Positions 17,217-26,523 of a DNA stretch of 64,000 nucleotides are shown piece after piece; the first letter of the stretch is position 1; the number at the start of each line of letters is the position of its first letter. The position numbers were made by a program, and so were the translations under genes. The notes below the pieces were generated by a model. That model searched no databases. It worked only from the letters and a program-made list of their open reading frames with translations, and was not told the origin of the DNA. The DNA comes from Flavobacterium phragmitis (GTDB lineage Bacteria > Bacteroidota > Bacteroidia > Flavobacteriales > Flavobacteriaceae), in assembly GCF_900112575.1 (NCBI RefSeq), contig NZ_FOMH01000007.1, positions 1 through 64,000 of the forward strand, in the 5' to 3' direction.

Positions 17217-20200
17217 TTATCGCTTCATACTAAAATGATCTTTGAATTCTTGAACCGCGCCATTTTGAGTATAAGTAACCTGAAACCAATAATCAGAAGA
17301 AGGAAGCGGACTGCCATTGAAATTTCCGTCCCAGCCTACGCCAGAAGGTTTAATCATTTTGATGAATTTACCATAACGATCGTAAATAGTGATGACGGCA
17401 TCAGGCTGATCAGCAAGATCTGGGATGTTCCAGGTATCGTGGTAACCATCATTACTAGGAGTAAAAAATTTAGGATATTTGAGCACTTTGGCAAATAAAA
17501 TAAGATTGTCACAATTGGCTTTGATATCTCTTATTGTAATAACATGTTCTCCTGAATCTACATCCTTAAATATATTGCTGGTTTGAAAATCGCCATCATC
17601 CAGCTGGTATTCGTAGATTCCAAAACCATTTGTTAGGTTTACGATAATGTCTATATCATCCTCAAATTCATCCGAAATCGTTACGGTTGCAATAGCTGGA
17701 CTTGATTTTTCGACGGTTACAGTGGCTGGGTTATAACCGCAGTCATTACCAACATCAGGTATGTTTTTAATAGGGATAACGGTATAAATACCTTCTTGAG
17801 TTGCAGTATATGTTGGTCCCGTACCCATTTTATTGTTATTAAAATACCATTCAACAGTATAATCTGGTGAATTAATTCCGGAATTCAATACCACAGAATT
17901 TAATAATGCTCCAGTTTGATAATCGACACAAATGATTCCGTTTTGTACAGAGAAATTTTTTAAAGGATAGATAGTAATGTAAAAATCATCCTGAGCAAAA
18001 CAGTTAGAATTTGTAGGCGATGCAGCATAGATATATAATGTTTGGCTGGTATTTATTTTTTGGCCTGCTGTAAATAAAGTTCCAGTTGCATTGGGACCGC
18101 TGTAATAACTTCCAACTGCTAAAGGAGGTAAAGTGTAGCTTTCGCAAATGGCAACATCTGGAGTATTAGTCAACACGGGAGTCTGAGAAATAGTGACCGA
18201 AAAACTTTTTTCGCTAACACAAGTCAGACGTGTACCTGAAACAGCATAAACATAAACGGTCTGGGAGGTTTTTAATATAGTTCCTGCTGGAATAATTGGA
18301 CCTTTTCCGCTTGGTTGACTATAATAATTTCCCAACGTCAGCGGAGGCAAAGTATAACTGTCGCAAACATTTATGTTACTGAAATTACCGACATCTATTC
18401 CTAGATAATTCACTTTAAAAAAGGTTTCATTACTGCAAGAAGTAAAATCGGGCCATTCGTTGTAAATATAAATAGTCTGCGTGGTGTTTATGGCAGTTCC
18501 TTCTGTTAACTGTGTTCCTAAACCATGCGGACCTCCCGTAGCGGTATAATATTTTCCGTTTCTCAGTTTGGGAAGTTTAAAATCGTTGCAGGTTACTACG
18601 TCTGTGAAACTGTCAACAGGAGGAAGAGGTTTTATTTGAACAGTAAAACTATGTTCGTTTGAACATTCGGGACCAACTGAATAAACATAAATAGTTTGTG
18701 TTGCCGTTATAATGTCACCTGCTTTTAATCGTGTTCCTCCACCGTTGGTTTTTGTAAAATAGTTACCGTTTACCAATGGTGGTAAAACATAACGTGCACA
18801 TTCCAATCTATTGACGGGAGTATCTACAGGAGGAAGCGGTTTTATGGTAATTACATATTTAAGATTTTCGGTGCAATTGGGGGAAGTAGTTGTTGCCGCA
18901 TAATAATACACAGTTTGTGAGCTGGTAATCACGGTTCCGGCTGGAATACTTTTGCCTTGCCCTCCGGGGCTTTCATAATAACCGCCAATGGGAATTGCAG
19001 GCAAAGTAAAACTGCCACATCTTGAGATTGGAACAAAAATGGGAGAATTTACAATATCAATTTTAAAAGAATGCTCATTGGTACATCTTCCGTCATTTGC
19101 AAAAACAAATATCGTCTGACTGGAAGTTATTTTATCTCCCGCTTTCAAAGCTTTGCCCAAACCGCCTGATGCTGTAAAATAATTTCCGTTTGTTAAAGGA
19201 GGCAAAGTATAGGAATCACAAGTAACAACATTCGCAGGTTTGTCTATTTCGGGCAGTGGATAAACGGTAAAAGGAACTGGAATATCTCGACATACAGCCC
19301 CATTAATTACAGCATAATAATAAATAGTCTGACTTGCTGTAAAAACCGTTCCTTCGGGAATAACATCGCCGCGTCCTCCAGACTGCGTGAAAAAACCGCC
19401 CGCAGGTACTCGTGGCACAACATATTGGCCACAGGCTTCTTTTTTAAAACCAATTTCGTAAATCAGCGTTACATTAAAACTGCTTTCATTGGTACAGTTG
19501 TTTGTAGTTGGGCCTTTGTAAATGTAGTAAGTCCCGCTTTTGGTAATAACATCTCCGGGATTTAGTTTAGTTCCCGTTCCATTTATTGAAGTGTTGTATT
19601 CGCCATTTGTAATTGGTGGCAGGGTATAACTGTCGCAGGCAATTACGTTTGGAATTTTATCTACAATTGGCAACGGATTAATAATTACATTGAAATTAAC
19701 GGTCGTATAACAAACCGAATTTGAAATATTTTCAATACGAACCCAGATCGTTTTTGGTGATTGTGATAATGACGTAGTGAAAACTTTAGGGTCTGCAATA
19801 TTGTTTCGGGCTTGATTTGCATCCGTTTCGCTCTGATAATATCTGATTTTGTATTGGGAAGAATTTAATCCGTTTAAGATGATTGGTTCCTGAACAGTTA
19901 AATCAATGGCTACATTTTTGGAAACAGTATCACAAGCATTTAAGTCTGACGGTTTTATCACATTGATTGGGTCTGTTACCAATAAATTAAATGAAATTAA
20001 ATTATCACAAAAGAAGGTTTTATCATAAATAGGCACCACTTTTATATATATGGTTTGATTCCCTGAACTTACATAAGATTTTAATTGACTTTCGGGAATA
20101 ATAGGTTGGTTGGCATTAGCTGCGGCTAAAGAATCAAAATAATAAATAGAATATTTAGCTGGATCGATGCCTAATTCAGTTAAATTGTTCTGAGTCAAAT

Positions 20201-21272
20201 CATATTGATAAGTGCCGGTTGTACTATAACAAGCAGTTAAGTTTTTAGGAGTTTTAATAATTAAATCAGTAATTACAACTTCATCCTTAACCACACAACC
20301 AGAAAGTGTTGCAGTAACTCCATAAGTTCCAGCTTTATCAACTGTCAAAGAATTGCTGGTTTCATTCGGAATTACTGTTCCGTTTAATGTCCATACATAA
20401 CTGAAATTCCCCACTAAATCAGATTTTAGTGTGATTTTTTCGCCTTGGCAAAGGATTCTGTCAGGACCTAAATCCATAGTAGTCATAAAACTGCCTCCTT
20501 TTATAAAAACTGCCGAATCGTAATTGCTGTCGTTATAATCGCCAATAGCCAGTTTTATGCGATAAGTTCTGTTTGAAATTACGGTTGAAGAAGCGGTTAA
20601 AACTTTGGTTTCTCCTCTCATATTAATAGCTGACTGTGCTGGATTGGCAACATTATAACGGTCAAATAAATTAGCATTGGCAGATAAACAGGACGAATTA
20701 TACTGCTGGTCTCTAATATTTTTGACCGAAACTGGGGTTGTTGTTCCAGGAACTATGGCGAGATTTGTAGAAATTCCTGTTGTTAAATCCGTTAAAATAA
20801 AAGCAAAAACGTCGCTAAAACCGCACTGAAATTCACCGTATTCATTCGAGGCAAAAAGGAAATCAAAACTAAAATTACTAGATAAAGGCGTAAAATCAAA
20901 CTGAAGAAAACTGACATCTGTTACCGGTACAACTTGTCCGTTGTTGTCACTGATTAGCTGTAAATCAGGATCAGTAGCATTATTTAATTTACTGCTTTCA
21001 TTGATACCAGTATAGGATCCTTCAGTATATTTGGCCATTCCGTTTCGTATAATGATTCCGCTGGAAATGGGGAAGTTTGGATTAGTACTGGTAAATTTCC
21101 CGATTCCCTGATGTGAGGAGAATTTAAAATTGCTTTCGTTTGAACAGCCATTCTGCATTAATTCTGCTCGTATCAGTTCAGGAATACCCAAGCTTGTAGT
21201 ATCGACTATGATTCCTTGTGATGAAGATATAGCCGAACAAAATAATAAAAGTAGAAGTAGAGTCGCTCTCAT
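17217..21272 (-). CDS. Gliding motility-associated (T9SS type B) adhesin with N-terminal choice-of-anchor L-like domain and eight repeats
   Basis: A signal peptide (MRATLLLLLLFCSAISSSQG) precedes an N-terminal domain of about 240 residues with FLFASNEYGEFQCGFSDVF, typical of the choice-of-anchor L family. PKD/Ig-like stretches follow. Residues about 540-1105 contain eight copies of a unit of roughly 70-85 residues with the core CDSYTLPPLTNGNYF, then G-x-G, AGD-x-I, SQTIYVY and NEHSF. The last 85 residues (KFFTPSNDGYHDTWNI, then YDRYGKFIK, ending HFSMKR) are the gliding-associated type B sorting domain. It should be exported by T9SS and anchored outside; the ligand is unknown. Confidence 0.92.
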   Translation of the reverse strand: MRATLLLLLLFCSAISSSQGIIVDTTSLGIPELIRAELMQNGCSNESNFKFSSHQGIGKFTSTNPNFPISSGIIIRNGMAKYTEGSYTGINESSKLNNATDPDLQLISDNNGQVVPVTDVSFLQFDFTPLSSNFSFDFLFASNEYGEFQCGFSDVFAFILTDLTTGISTNLAIVPGTTTPVSVKNIRDQQYNSSCLSANANLFDRYNVANPAQSAINMRGETKVLTASSTVISNRTYRIKLAIGDYNDSNYDSAVFIKGGSFMTTMDLGPDRILCQGEKITLKSDLVGNFSYVWTLNGTVIPNETSNSLTVDKAGTYGVTATLSGCVVKDEVVITDLIIKTPKNLTACYSTTGTYQYDLTQNNLTELGIDPAKYSIYYFDSLAAANANQPIIPESQLKSYVSSGNQTIYIKVVPIYDKTFFCDNLISFNLLVTDPINVIKPSDLNACDTVSKNVAIDLTVQEPIILNGLNSSQYKIRYYQSETDANQARNNIADPKVFTTSLSQSPKTIWVRIENISNSVCYTTVNFNVIINPLPIVDKIPNVIACDSYTLPPITNGEYNTSINGTGTKLNPGDVITKSGTYYIYKGPTTNNCTNESSFNVTLIYEIGFKKEACGQYVVPRVPAGGFFTQSGGRGDVIPEGTVFTASQTIYYYAVINGAVCRDIPVPFTVYPLPEIDKPANVVTCDSYTLPPLTNGNYFTASGGLGKALKAGDKITSSQTIFVFANDGRCTNEHSFKIDIVNSPIFVPISRCGSFTLPAIPIGGYYESPGGQGKSIPAGTVITSSQTVYYYAATTTSPNCTENLKYVITIKPLPPVDTPVNRLECARYVLPPLVNGNYFTKTNGGGTRLKAGDIITATQTIYVYSVGPECSNEHSFTVQIKPLPPVDSFTDVVTCNDFKLPKLRNGKYYTATGGPHGLGTQLTEGTAINTTQTIYIYNEWPDFTSCSNETFFKVNYLGIDVGNFSNINVCDSYTLPPLTLGNYYSQPSGKGPIIPAGTILKTSQTVYVYAVSGTRLTCVSEKSFSVTISQTPVLTNTPDVAICESYTLPPLAVGSYYSGPNATGTLFTAGQKINTSQTLYIYAASPTNSNCFAQDDFYITIYPLKNFSVQNGIICVDYQTGALLNSVVLNSGINSPDYTVEWYFNNNKMGTGPTYTATQEGIYTVIPIKNIPDVGNDCGYNPATVTVEKSSPAIATVTISDEFEDDIDIIVNLTNGFGIYEYQLDDGDFQTSNIFKDVDSGEHVITIRDIKANCDNLILFAKVLKYPKFFTPSNDGYHDTWNIPDLADQPDAVITIYDRYGKFIKMIKPSGVGWDGNFNGSPLPSSDYWFQVTYTQNGAVQEFKDHFSMKR

Positions 21273-21588
21273 AATTCATATTTTTATTAGTTGGGTTATT
21301 TAAAATTACGAAATTATTTATTTTTAAAATTATGATTATCAGTATTTTATGATTTTTTAACCTTGTTTAAACAAAAATGAAAGAGAATTTTAATTGTGTT
21401 AAATTATTAGAGAACCGCTTGTAAATAAAGAGCCTAAGTTGTTTAAATAGAAAAGAGAAGCGTTAGTTTTTGTTATGATTAAAGAATGAATTCTAAAATA
21501 TTTTAAAAATTATTTTTTCCTACTGACAAACTGTTGTCACCGACCCATTCTACTTTTGAAGTATTAAAAATATTTAAACTTTAAAACC
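21273..21588. other. Divergent intergenic region between adhesin and DinB genes
   Basis: AT-rich, with no gene seen. It must hold the promoters of the adhesin (minus) and of the DinB-like gene (plus). The only clear element is the -7 box at 21551-21558. Confidence 0.6.
21551..21558 (+). promoter_or_regulatory. -7 box upstream of the first DinB-like gene
   Basis: TACTTTTG matches TAnnTTTG, 30 bases before the ATG. A TTG at 21534-21536 is a little close for the -33 element. Confidence 0.45.
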
Positions 21589-22068
21589 ATGAAAACATTA
21601 GCTGCACAAGTAATTACACAAGAAGATTTATTGAAACACTGGCAAGGTCATCGTGCTCTTACACGTCGATTAATTGAGATTTTTCCAGAGAAAGATTTCT
21701 TCGAATTTTCAATAGGAGGAATGCGTCCTTTTGCAAAACTGGTTGATGAACTTTTAGCTATTGCAGTTCCAGGACTTAGAGGAATTGTAACAAAACAAAC
21801 TGAAGCATTTTCAGAAGGAGGAGAAAAATTGATTTTTAAAGCACAGTATCTTGAAAAATGGGACGAAGCTACAGAAGAAATCAATAAGTATTGGGAACAA
21901 TTGTCTATTGAAGATTTCAGCGAAACGTTTAATCTTTTCGGACAATACGAATTCCCAATTATTCAGAATATCTTATATTTTATTGATAACGAAGTACATC
22001 ACAGAGGACAGGCTTATGTGTATTTAAGAGCTTTAAATATCGAACCGCCATTTTTCTGGGAGAGATAA
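21589..22068 (+). CDS. DinB-family protein, one metal-binding position diverged
   Basis: A 159-residue four-helix bundle of the DinB/YfiT type. The C-terminal motif EVHHRGQAYVYLR is typical and supplies the His pair. The N-terminal metal His expected in the second helix (TLDHIW in the next gene) is replaced by LVDELL here, so the metal site is incomplete or uses Glu/Asp. Family members include thiol-dependent transferases and damage-inducible proteins; the substrate is unknown. It is followed by a second DinB-like gene after 47 bases. Confidence 0.82.
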   Translation: MKTLAAQVITQEDLLKHWQGHRALTRRLIEIFPEKDFFEFSIGGMRPFAKLVDELLAIAVPGLRGIVTKQTEAFSEGGEKLIFKAQYLEKWDEATEEINKYWEQLSIEDFSETFNLFGQYEFPIIQNILYFIDNEVHHRGQAYVYLRALNIEPPFFWER

Positions 22069-22115
22069 TTGATGATTTTTTCCTAACTTAATAGTATAAA
22101 TCTAAAATTAAGACA

Positions 22116-22613
22116 ATGAGTTTAAAGAAAATAATGTCCAATTATGCCGATTATAATTTATGGGTAAATCAGCAATTTGTGAACTGGCTTTCGCCAAAGT
22201 CAGATGAATTGTTGTATGCCGAAGTTCCTTCGAGTTTTTCAACTATAATGAAAACACTAGACCATATTTGGTCTACAGAAGAATATTGGTTTTCTGTAAT
22301 TTCTCAAAAAGATGTTTCTCAAAAGAAGGCAGAAAACGAATTATCTAAAGAAGAGATTTTTGAAGGATTGCTCAATTCATCTGCAAAATTGAAACACTTC
22401 ATCAACTCATTGTCTGAAGAAGATTTAAGCACAGAAATTAAAATAACAAATCCGTGGTTTGAATGTGAACTGCCAATTGCAGATTATCTGATTCAGGTAA
22501 TTAATCACGGAACATATCACCGCGGACAGATTGTAACCATAGGAAGAAATATCGGAATCACTGATGCTTCAAATACAGACTACAATTTTTACAATGTGAT
22601 AAAACAGAAATAA
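22116..22613 (+). CDS. DinB-family metal-dependent protein
   Basis: A 165-residue DinB-like four-helix bundle with the full metal set visible: LDHIWSTEEYW near residue 50 and NHGTYHRGQIVTIGR near 130. The Bacteroidota SKDE-like linker is present. It lies 47 bases after the first DinB-like gene and probably shares its transcript. The convergent WYL regulator next door may control the pair, but that is inferred only from position. Confidence 0.85.
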   Translation: MSLKKIMSNYADYNLWVNQQFVNWLSPKSDELLYAEVPSSFSTIMKTLDHIWSTEEYWFSVISQKDVSQKKAENELSKEEIFEGLLNSSAKLKHFINSLSEEDLSTEIKITNPWFECELPIADYLIQVINHGTYHRGQIVTIGRNIGITDASNTDYNFYNVIKQK

Positions 22614-22616
22614 ACG

Positions 22617-22652
22617 AAAAAACTCCTGAAGATAATGTTCTCAGGAGTTTTT
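22617..22652. terminator. Bidirectional terminator between DinB and WYL genes
   Basis: AAAAACTCCTGA pairs with TCAGGAGTTTTT (12 bp, 12-nt loop), with T/A runs on both sides, between converging genes. Confidence 0.85.
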
Positions 22653-22653
22653 T

Positions 22654-23613
22654 TTATGATAACCTTTCCCTATTGATGTCCAGTAATTTTAGAACGTTTG
22701 TTTTTAATACTTCAGGTTCCAGAATTTCAGCATAATCTCCAAACATCAAAAACCATCTCGGAAAAGCATTATTGATATCTCGGGACATAAAGGTCATTTC
22801 GATTTTATCATCAACTTCTTTTTGTGAAATAAAACCATGATATTTTCTCTCGCTAGCTAAATATCTTGCTATTTTACGGTCAATTAAAAGGCGGACTTTT
22901 GTTGTTGGACAGGTTTCTGTTTTAGTCAAATAAGTTTCTAAATCATCGTGTTCAATTGTAAAATTAACGTCGGTTTTTTTAATTCCCTGAATTCGGTCGG
23001 TTCTAAACTGACGGTAATCTTTTCGAAGATGACAATATCCTAAAAAATACCAGTTATTATTATCGTGAAAAACTCCAATAGGTTCCAGATTACGTTGTGT
23101 GGTTTCGTCTTTCTCAAAAGTTTTATACGTCAAAAGAATCTGTTTTTTCTCAGCAATACCTTCAAAAAGAACCGATAGTGTGTTTGGCGAATTATCATTA
23201 AACATCGGTTCTGCAGTTTGCATGACAATTCTGGATTCGATATTGGACAGATAATCTTTATCGGTACTTCTTAAAACCGATTTTAATTTAAACATGGCAG
23301 ATGCATAGTGTGTGCCCAAAGAAGGATCGGTGAATTTTTGCATTAGTTTTTCGGCTGCAATAAAACTACTTACTTCTTCACGTGTGAACATAACAGGAGG
23401 CAGTCTATAACCGTCCATCAAAGCGTAACCCACACCAGCTTCACTGTAAATAGGAACTCCAGATGCTTCTAACGTTCTTATATCTCTATAAATAGTTCGC
23501 AAACTACAATCAAAACGATCGGCCAATTCCTGTGCTCTTACAATCTTTTTAGATTGCAATTGGATTAAAATTGCGATAATCCGGTCAAATCGTTTTGGAG
23601 TTTCGTCGAGCAT
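22654..23613 (-). CDS. YafY-type WYL-domain transcriptional regulator
   Basis: The N-terminal winged helix (about 8-60; RAQELADRFDCSLRTIYRD) binds DNA. A WYL domain (about 140-215; LEPIGVFHDNNNWYFLGYCH, RTDRI) and a C-terminal WCX-like extension follow, giving the usual 319 residues. WYL domains sense ligands such as nucleic acids or small metabolites. It converges on two DinB-like genes and is read from its own promoter box at 23677. The target genes are unknown. Confidence 0.88.
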   Translation of the reverse strand: MLDETPKRFDRIIAILIQLQSKKIVRAQELADRFDCSLRTIYRDIRTLEASGVPIYSEAGVGYALMDGYRLPPVMFTREEVSSFIAAEKLMQKFTDPSLGTHYASAMFKLKSVLRSTDKDYLSNIESRIVMQTAEPMFNDNSPNTLSVLFEGIAEKKQILLTYKTFEKDETTQRNLEPIGVFHDNNNWYFLGYCHLRKDYRQFRTDRIQGIKKTDVNFTIEHDDLETYLTKTETCPTTKVRLLIDRKIARYLASERKYHGFISQKEVDDKIEMTFMSRDINNAFPRWFLMFGDYAEILEPEVLKTNVLKLLDINRERLS

Positions 23614-23684
23614 TTTTTTAAGATTCTAAGGTTCTGAGTTGCTGAGATTCTAAGTTTTTTTGCTGATGCAAAGATTCAAAGATA
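23614..23684. repeat. Dispersed intergenic repeat, family F copy 1
   Basis: Repeats of the words TTCTAAG, GCTGAGATTCTAAG and TTGCTGA occur here. The same words recur at 63033-63085 and 63318-63370. Confidence 0.55.
23677..23684 (-). promoter_or_regulatory. -7 box of the WYL regulator
   Basis: The minus strand reads TATCTTTG (TAnnTTTG), 64 bases before the start. It lies at the edge of the repeat element, so the repeat forms the leader. Confidence 0.4.
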
Positions 23685-23704
23685 CAAATGAAAGTATTAA
23701 AGAA

Positions 23705-23738
23705 AATAAAAAAAGCTGTCCCAAATTGAGACAGCTTT
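23705..23738 (-). terminator. Terminator of the outer-membrane barrel gene
   Basis: AAAGCTGTC pairs with GACAGCTTT across a 9-nt loop; the minus strand then runs into TTTTTTT. Confidence 0.8.
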
Positions 23739-23761
23739 ACTGTATGATTTGCGAAAAAGAC

Positions 23762-24379
23762 CTAGAATCTATACAAAACTCCAAATTGGGGCTGATCAAA
23801 AATATTCTCAAATAAGTTGATGTTTAATTGAAAAGTATCCGAAGATGGGCCATTTTCTGGAGAAACGCTGTTGTAAGCCAAAACATTTGCCAGCACAAAA
23901 GTTACTGCAATATTTTTGGTTACAAAGTAGTTTAATCCAACATTGATGTCAGCAGTTAAGCTGTTGTCGGTATCGCTACCAACAAGAGGTGTTTCGGTTT
24001 TGTTTCTTCCGTAGCCTAAACCAAGTTCAGCATAAGTTTTAAAACGTTTTTTGTCCAATTCCAAGAAATAGTAACGGGCAAAAGCGCCAACTCCAAATAC
24101 ATTTGTTTTTACCTGAGTGGTTTCTACTTTATTGCTGGCATAGTTTAGTTTGGCACCAACTGCAAATTTATCGTTTAGTAGATAGCCAAACTTTGGACTA
24201 AAGCCATAATAGTCGGCCTCACCGCCAGTACTAATTTTAATAGAACCTTCAAGAAACATATCTCCTTGTTGAAAAGTCACACCTTTTGCAGAATTCATTT
24301 CCTCTTCCGCTTGGTATTCCTGAGCGTTTGCGAAACAAAATGTGAAAAGAGCTAAAATAATTGAAAATTTGGTTTTCAT
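23762..24379 (-). CDS. Outer-membrane beta-barrel protein
   Basis: The start at 24379 (MKTKFSIILALFTFCFANA) gives a clean signal peptide and a 205-residue protein; the longer frame to 24427 only adds a poor N-terminus. The mature part has alternating beta-strand patterns (YGFSPKFGYLLNDKFAVGAKLNY, TYAELGLGYGRNK) and ends in an aromatic residue (GVLYRF), as expected for a barrel inserted by the Bam machinery. It resembles porin-like OmpW/beta-barrel proteins of Flavobacterium. Function is probably structural or small-solute passage. Confidence 0.82.
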   Translation of the reverse strand: MKTKFSIILALFTFCFANAQEYQAEEEMNSAKGVTFQQGDMFLEGSIKISTGGEADYYGFSPKFGYLLNDKFAVGAKLNYASNKVETTQVKTNVFGVGAFARYYFLELDKKRFKTYAELGLGYGRNKTETPLVGSDTDNSLTADINVGLNYFVTKNIAVTFVLANVLAYNSVSPENGPSSDTFQLNINLFENIFDQPQFGVLYRF

Positions 24380-24532
24380 AGTTTTACATGTTTTAAAAAT
24401 TGTAAGATTAAAAATACTTTTTCTCAATTTAAATAGCTCTTTGTTTATTCGAACGGGTTAAAAAACAATTTATTAGGTTAATTTTTGTATAATTTTGTAA
24501 GTTTTGTCTTTTTAATTTTTAGGCTTAATCCA

Positions 24533-24564
24533 ATAAAAAAACCGACAACTTTCGCCATCGGTTT
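24533..24564 (-). terminator. Terminator beyond the lepA remnant
   Basis: AAACCGA pairs with TCGGTTT, and the minus strand runs into TTTTTT. It is probably the original terminator of the displaced lepA end. Confidence 0.6.
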
Positions 24565-24607
24565 CTCTATATTCTATGTTCTTTTCTCTATTTTGTAAAA
24601 GAAAATC

Positions 24608-24710
24608 TTAGTCATTCAATTTCAAAACAGCCATAAATGCTTCTTGAGGAATCTCAACATTTCCTACCTGACGCATACGTTTTTTACCTTTTTTCTGTTT
24701 TTTAAGAAGT
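24608..24710 (-). pseudogene. lepA: Displaced 3' end of lepA (34 codons including stop)
   Basis: This stretch matches the end of the intact lepA at 26587-26689 base for base at 98 of 103 positions, with no gaps. It reads [18 protein letters not shown] and on to KLND then TAA in the lepA frame. Four of the five differences are silent (E, N, D and the stop codon); the fifth changes E to K. It has no upstream reading frame of its own. Similarity stops at the stop codon on one side and at 24710/24711 on the other. It is best read as the end left behind when the two-gene cassette entered at lepA. Confidence 0.9.
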
Positions 24711-25397
24711 CTTTGTTTGTTGTAATTTTTCTATTAGAGTCTCAATCCAATTTTTAAATCTAGGACATTTCTTTAATATTTTTTCAATACCTGTTAATTC
24801 TGCAATATCAATTCCATCAATTATTTTTTCATAGTTTTTTCCATCTGCTTTGTAAATGGCATCTAGACGTTTTGATGGAGCTCCATGTTCTGATCCATTA
24901 ATATCTTCAATGTTCTCATATTGTTTGCAGATTTCCAAAACTGAATTTTTTATCTTTTCACTTTCAAGATAAAATCCTTCTTCAGGATCGGAAAAAAGTA
25001 GAGTTTCCATTTCGTGTTTTTGAATATATGGTATGAAAAATCTATATGGTGTTATATTCTGAACAATGTCGTTAAGTTTCGATTCTAAAAAAATTATTCG
25101 ATCATCTGTTAGAGTATATTTCAAAGAATCACTATATCCAGGTAATTTTCGTTCACTATTTAATTGAAAGTAATCAACCAGCGTTGTTATTATAGGCTCG
25201 TTATTATAATTTAATACAGGTGTAATTGTATTAATGAAATGTTGAATGTTGTTAAATCCATGGCCACCGCCACTCATGGTTATTGGATATCCTTGTATAT
25301 GGCATGAAATCCCTTGAGAGTAGAAATATGGGATTAGAATTTTATTGACAAATTCTAATTCAGTTTCACCTTCTACAATAAAATATAAATCTTTCAT
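24702..25397 (-). CDS. DUF4276-family TOPRIM-like protein (partner of the AAA ATPase)
   Basis: A 231-residue soluble protein. The N-terminus [12 protein letters not shown] (E9, E11, E13) is the acidic first motif of DUF4276/TOPRIM-like folds. An MSGGGHGF loop, TTLVDYFQL and [14 protein letters not shown] supply later conserved acidic and His positions. The fold suggests a metal-dependent nuclease or nucleotide-handling effector, not yet shown. It overlaps the end of the ATPase gene by 4 bases, so they are translated together. Its last three codons, T-S-stop, fall inside the displaced lepA end, in another frame, so its C-terminus was set by the insertion junction. It is the likely effector of a two-gene defence module. 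Confidence 0.85.
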   Translation of the reverse strand: MKDLYFIVEGETELEFVNKILIPYFYSQGISCHIQGYPITMSGGGHGFNNIQHFINTITPVLNYNNEPIITTLVDYFQLNSERKLPGYSDSLKYTLTDDRIIFLESKLNDIVQNITPYRFFIPYIQKHEMETLLFSDPEEGFYLESEKIKNSVLEICKQYENIEDINGSEHGAPSKRLDAIYKADGKNYEKIIDGIDIAELTGIEKILKKCPRFKNWIETLIEKLQQTKTS

Positions 25398-26494
25398 GGT
25401 CTTCCTCCAATTACATTCTTAGACCATAAATCACCTAAAGTATATTTGTTCAGCCATTCAGTTAAATTTTCATTGCTTTGCAATCTTTTCAATACAGATT
25501 GATTATTTTCTCTGTCAACAGTTATAATGTTTTCAAGGTCAAAATTATCGACTAGATTTACAGATTGAGTTGAAATTATGATCTGGCTAGATGCTGAAGC
25601 CTTTTTTACTAGTCCTGCTAATTTATTAATAGCAAATGGATGTAGACCTAGTTCAGGCTCATCAATTATTATAGTATTTGGCAGATTAGGTTGAAGTAAA
25701 AGAGTACATAACGCAATGAATCTAATTGTTCCATCCGAAAAGTTTTTTGCATCAAAATAAATATCTGGTTGGTTTTTCTCGATCCACTCTAAAGAAATAT
25801 AATTAGGATTTAATCTATTTGGTTTAAGATCAAATCTATCAAAGAAGGGAGCAATTGAGCGGATTGCTCGTTCAATTTTTTGAAAACTTTTAGGTTCTTT
25901 TTCTTTAAGATAATATAAATACGATGCTATATTGCTTCCGTTCTCTTTTAAATAAGCATTATCATTGACATCGCTTGAGCTTCGTAATGGAGAATTGTTG
26001 CTTGTGTCGTGAAAATGATATATTTTAAAAGTTTTTAAATAATGACTTACCCAGCCACTAATTCCTGATTTATTGCCATTTTTTAAAGAACTTTCTCTAG
26101 AGTTGTAGCTAATTCTATTCCATGCCCAGCCAGAGCCATATAAATTAGATAAATCACCTTTAGATTTATTAAAACCAGTTTCTTCTTCAGCTATAAATAA
26201 TTTATTATCATTTGTAGCCTGTAATTTAAAGCGATATCCATTTTTTTCATTAAATTCAATATAAGACTTTATCTCTGTTGTAAATTTTCTGCTAAAATGT
26301 AATAAACTGTCGGCTCCTTCTACAATAGAAAAATTTTCTAACCTTTCTTCGTAAATAGTATTGATTAATTTAAAAAATGAAATAAAGTTAGATTTACCCA
26401 CACCATTAGAACCAATAAGAACATTTATAGGATTAAGCTCTATTTCAAGGTTCTTAATTGACTTATAGCCTTCTATTTTAATTTTATTTATCAT
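25394..26494 (-). CDS. AAA_21/OLD-like ATPase, first gene of the cassette
   Basis: A 366-residue SMC/ABC-like ATPase. Walker A GSNGVGKS is at 28-35, the signature-like FSDGTIRFIAL near 247, Walker B TIIIDEPELGLHP near 274-286, and the switch His/Ser region IISTQS near 305. A central helical insertion of about 150 residues (AIRSIAPFFDRFDL and before) replaces the usual coiled coil. No nuclease motif is seen in it; the TOPRIM-like partner is encoded by the next gene. ATPase plus TOPRIM-like pairs such as PARIS work as phage sensors and effectors. Base composition looks more AT-rich than in lepA, by eye. Confidence 0.88.
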   Translation of the reverse strand: MINKIKIEGYKSIKNLEIELNPINVLIGSNGVGKSNFISFFKLINTIYEERLENFSIVEGADSLLHFSRKFTTEIKSYIEFNEKNGYRFKLQATNDNKLFIAEEETGFNKSKGDLSNLYGSGWAWNRISYNSRESSLKNGNKSGISGWVSHYLKTFKIYHFHDTSNNSPLRSSSDVNDNAYLKENGSNIASYLYYLKEKEPKSFQKIERAIRSIAPFFDRFDLKPNRLNPNYISLEWIEKNQPDIYFDAKNFSDGTIRFIALCTLLLQPNLPNTIIIDEPELGLHPFAINKLAGLVKKASASSQIIISTQSVNLVDNFDLENIITVDRENNQSVLKRLQSNENLTEWLNKYTLGDLWSKNVIGGRP

Positions 26495-26523
26495 TAATTC
26501 AAATATAAGTATTTCATGCTTAT

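Noticed and set aside
17960..19660. Periodic sequence that might be taken for a CRISPR array
   Set aside because: The period is about 240 bases, diverged, and in frame: these are protein repeats of the adhesin.
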